This document shows positions 22,977-24,571 of a DNA stretch of 24,571 nt, piece after piece. A model generated the notes under the pieces. It worked only from the letters and a program-made list of their open reading frames with translations. It did not search any database and was not told the origin of the DNA. The position numbers were made by a program, and so were the translations under genes. Origin of the DNA: JAAYBT01 sp964404395. Its GTDB lineage: Bacteria; Bacillota; Clostridia; Acetivibrionales; DTU013. The DNA is taken from assembly GCA_964404395.1 (NCBI GenBank), contig CAYOKA010000021.1:1-24571 (forward strand). The letters are read 5' to 3'. The first letter of the stretch is position 1; each line of letters opens with the position of its first letter.

Positions 22977-24571
22977 CTATCGAAAAAACTCGTATACCTT
23001 CTCAGCAACTGCCTGGCTTATGCCCTCAACCGCCTGCAGGTCGTCAACACCTGCCTGTCTGATTCGGCTAATGGAGCCAAAATGCTTAATCAAAGCCTTT
23101 TTGCGTTTGGGCCCGATACCATCTATTTCATCAAGTATGGACTTGGAATACCTCTTTGCTCTTAGCTTCTTATTGTATTCCAGCGCAAAACGGTGAGCCT
23201 CATCCTGTACCGATGTTACAAGGCGCAGCACAGGGAGATTATCTGTCAAATCAACCTCCCGATTGGGCAATACCAGCCCCCTTGTACGATGCTTGTCGTC
23301 CTTTACCATACCCACAAGTGGTATGCTAATCCCAAGCTCTGAGAGCACCTGTCCAATCGCATTAACATGCCCCAGCCCGCCGTCCAACATTATAAGGTCA
23401 GGAAGCCTGCTGAATTTTTGCTGCCCTGCTTTATGCTTCTGCTCTTCCTTTTGTTGCTCATGCCGGGCTTCCTTTGCCTGCGTCTGCGTCTTTGCCTGCG
23501 CCTGTGCCTGTGCCTGTAGCCGCTTACGTTCCCTCTGCTCCGCTTCGGCGTGCTTAAGCCTTCTGTACAGAACCTCCTGCATGGCAGCATAATCATTCTG
23601 CTTATCCGTTGAACGTATTTTAAAATGCCTATACTCTTTCTTCGCAGGCAATCCCTTTTCAAACACCACCATGGATGCTACAACCTCCGAGGTTCCCGTG
23701 TTGGATATATCATATGCCTCCAGCCTTCCGGGTACCTGCTTCAGCCCCAGTATCTCCGACATCCCATTGAGGCCTTCCTGCACAGAACCGGCCCCGTCAA
23801 TTCTTTCATTGAAGCGCTCCAGTTCAATCCGGGCATTCTCCGACACCATTTCGACCATGTGCATTTTTTCCCCTCTTTTGGGTATCCTCAAATGGACTCT
23901 TCCGCCCCTTTGTGAGCTGAGCCACTCCTCAATCACATCCAAATCTTCAGGCTCAGCCGCAATAATAATCTCCGGCGGTATCATCGCTGCAGTACCATAA
24001 AACTGTTTCAGGAAGGAGGACGCCAATTCATTCAGCTCTCCCTCTCCTGTACCCTCTATGATAAAGTATTTCCTTCCAAGCAATTTCCCAGCTCTAATAA
24101 AAAATACCTGCACACAAGTATCAGTCTTGCTTGTCGCAAAGCCCACAACATCCTGATCCTTTCCCGCAAGAGAAAGCACCTTCTGCTCCTCCGTAATATG
24201 TCTGAGGCTGGATAGCTTATTCCTTAAGGAAGCTGCCTTTTCAAAATCGAGCTCATCGGCGGACTTCTTCATTTGCTTCTCCAGCTTCGCAATGACCACA
24301 TCCTGCTTGCCGTCAAGAAAGGAGCATATATCATGCATTACTGCCCTATATTCCTCCTTATCTACATTGCCCGTGCAAGGTCCCAGACATTGATTTATAT
24401 GATAATTAAGGCATGGTCTGCGCTTACCGATATCTCTTGGCAATACGCGTTTACAGGTCTTTGTAGGAAATGTTTTCTTTATGAGATTCATCGTTTCCCG
24501 AACGGAAAACACATTGGAATAAGGCCCGAAGTATTTCGCGCCATCCTTATCAACACGCCTGGTCATAAGGA
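22977..24571 (-). CDS. uvrC: UvrABC excinuclease subunit C (partial, N-terminus beyond right edge)
   Basis: At least 531 residues are present and the frame is open to the right edge. The Met at 24566 lies inside the family's conserved LMTRRVDKDGAKYFGPY segment, so the true start, with most of the GIY-YIG 3'-incision domain, is outside. Visible parts are the Cys segment RRPCLNYHINQCLGPC, a UVR motif (LDFEKAASLRNKLSSL) that contacts UvrB, the RNase H-like 5'-incision domain (AYDISNTGTSEVVASMV; MLDGGLGHVNAIG), and a C-terminal helix-hairpin-helix pair (IDGIGPKRKKALIKHFGS). Between the core halves lies an unusual Gln/Ala/Lys-rich insert at about 23415-23565. It performs both incisions of nucleotide excision repair. 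Confidence 0.96.
   Translation of the reverse strand, partial: LMTRRVDKDGAKYFGPYSNVFSVRETMNLIKKTFPTKTCKRVLPRDIGKRRPCLNYHINQCLGPCTGNVDKEEYRAVMHDICSFLDGKQDVVIAKLEKQMKKSADELDFEKAASLRNKLSSLRHITEEQKVLSLAGKDQDVVGFATSKTDTCVQVFFIRAGKLLGRKYFIIEGTGEGELNELASSFLKQFYGTAAMIPPEIIIAAEPEDLDVIEEWLSSQRGGRVHLRIPKRGEKMHMVEMVSENARIELERFNERIDGAGSVQEGLNGMSEILGLKQVPGRLEAYDISNTGTSEVVASMVVFEKGLPAKKEYRHFKIRSTDKQNDYAAMQEVLYRRLKHAEAEQRERKRLQAQAQAQAKTQTQAKEARHEQQKEEQKHKAGQQKFSRLPDLIMLDGGLGHVNAIGQVLSELGISIPLVGMVKDDKHRTRGLVLPNREVDLTDNLPVLRLVTSVQDEAHRFALEYNKKLRAKRYSKSILDEIDGIGPKRKKALIKHFGSISRIRQAGVDDLQAVEGISQAVAEKVYEFFR
23475..23516 (-). repeat. CAGGCA-type hexanucleotide repeat inside uvrC
   Basis: On the minus strand seven hexamers of the type CAG GC(A/G), CAG ACG or AAG ACG run in frame and encode alternating Gln-Ala, then Lys/Gln-Thr. 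The tract is imperfect. It lies in a charged insert just before the second endonuclease core segment. Confidence 0.75.

Noticed and set aside
24564..24566. Met at 24566 as the start of UvrC
   Set aside because: It falls within the conserved middle of UvrC and the frame is open to the window edge, so the gene continues outside.

Overview
The window looks like chromosomal DNA of a low-to-moderate GC, spore-forming Clostridia member. Four things suggest this: strong AGGAGG-type ribosome binding sites with frequent TTG and GTG starts, the tig-clpP-clpX-lonB gene order with a LonB-type membrane protease, a tmRNA tag reading AKNDNFALAAA, and small clostridial coiled-coil proteins. A clostridium of the cellulolytic or ruminal type (cluster III-like) is my best guess, but this is inference. 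Most genes are on the minus strand.

Left part (1-9135). A ribosomal-protection-like GTPase is cut by the left edge (1-487, minus). A SHOCT-domain protein follows (765-1232, plus). Next comes an overlapping two-helicase operon on the minus strand: an exonuclease-RecQ fusion (3760-6516) that overlaps a UvrD-like SF1 helicase (1662-3782) by 23 bases. To its right are a structured, MITE-like inverted-repeat element (6782-6883), a small coiled-coil gene, a frameshifted coiled-coil relic (7315-7741), and a secreted or lipid-anchored M14 zinc carboxypeptidase (7798-9135, minus).

Middle (9136-14762). This holds the trans-translation locus. smpB is followed by ssrA (tmRNA, 9330-10199, minus), whose T-loop is interrupted by a group I intron of about 427 nt. 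Internal guide pairing supports both splice sites and predicts an unusual C-A pair, in place of U-G, at the 5' splice site. Upstream are a PHP-family phosphoesterase, a divergent Cys-rich putative zinc protein, and a lytic transglycosylase without a signal peptide. A cluster of DnaA-box-like sites fills the space between the transglycosylase gene and tsaD.

Right part (14763-24571). tsaD, uppP (undecaprenyl-diphosphate recycling), a membrane-anchored thermonuclease, then the protein quality-control cluster tig-clpP-clpX-lonB (folding at the ribosome, then ATP-dependent proteolysis), a metallophosphoesterase, and uvrC (nucleotide excision repair; N-terminus beyond the right edge). tmRNA/SmpB tags stalled nascent chains for degradation, and ClpXP is the protease that classically degrades them, so the two systems in this window are functionally linked. 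A cloverleaf-like inverted-repeat element (22839-22975) lies between uvrC and the phosphoesterase gene, and a 33-bp direct repeat lies between clpX and lonB.

The observations I rate highest are the intron-split tmRNA with its C-A splice-site pair, the WRN-like exonuclease-RecQ protein coupled to a UvrD helicase, the DnaA-box cluster beside tsaD, and the cloverleaf repeat.
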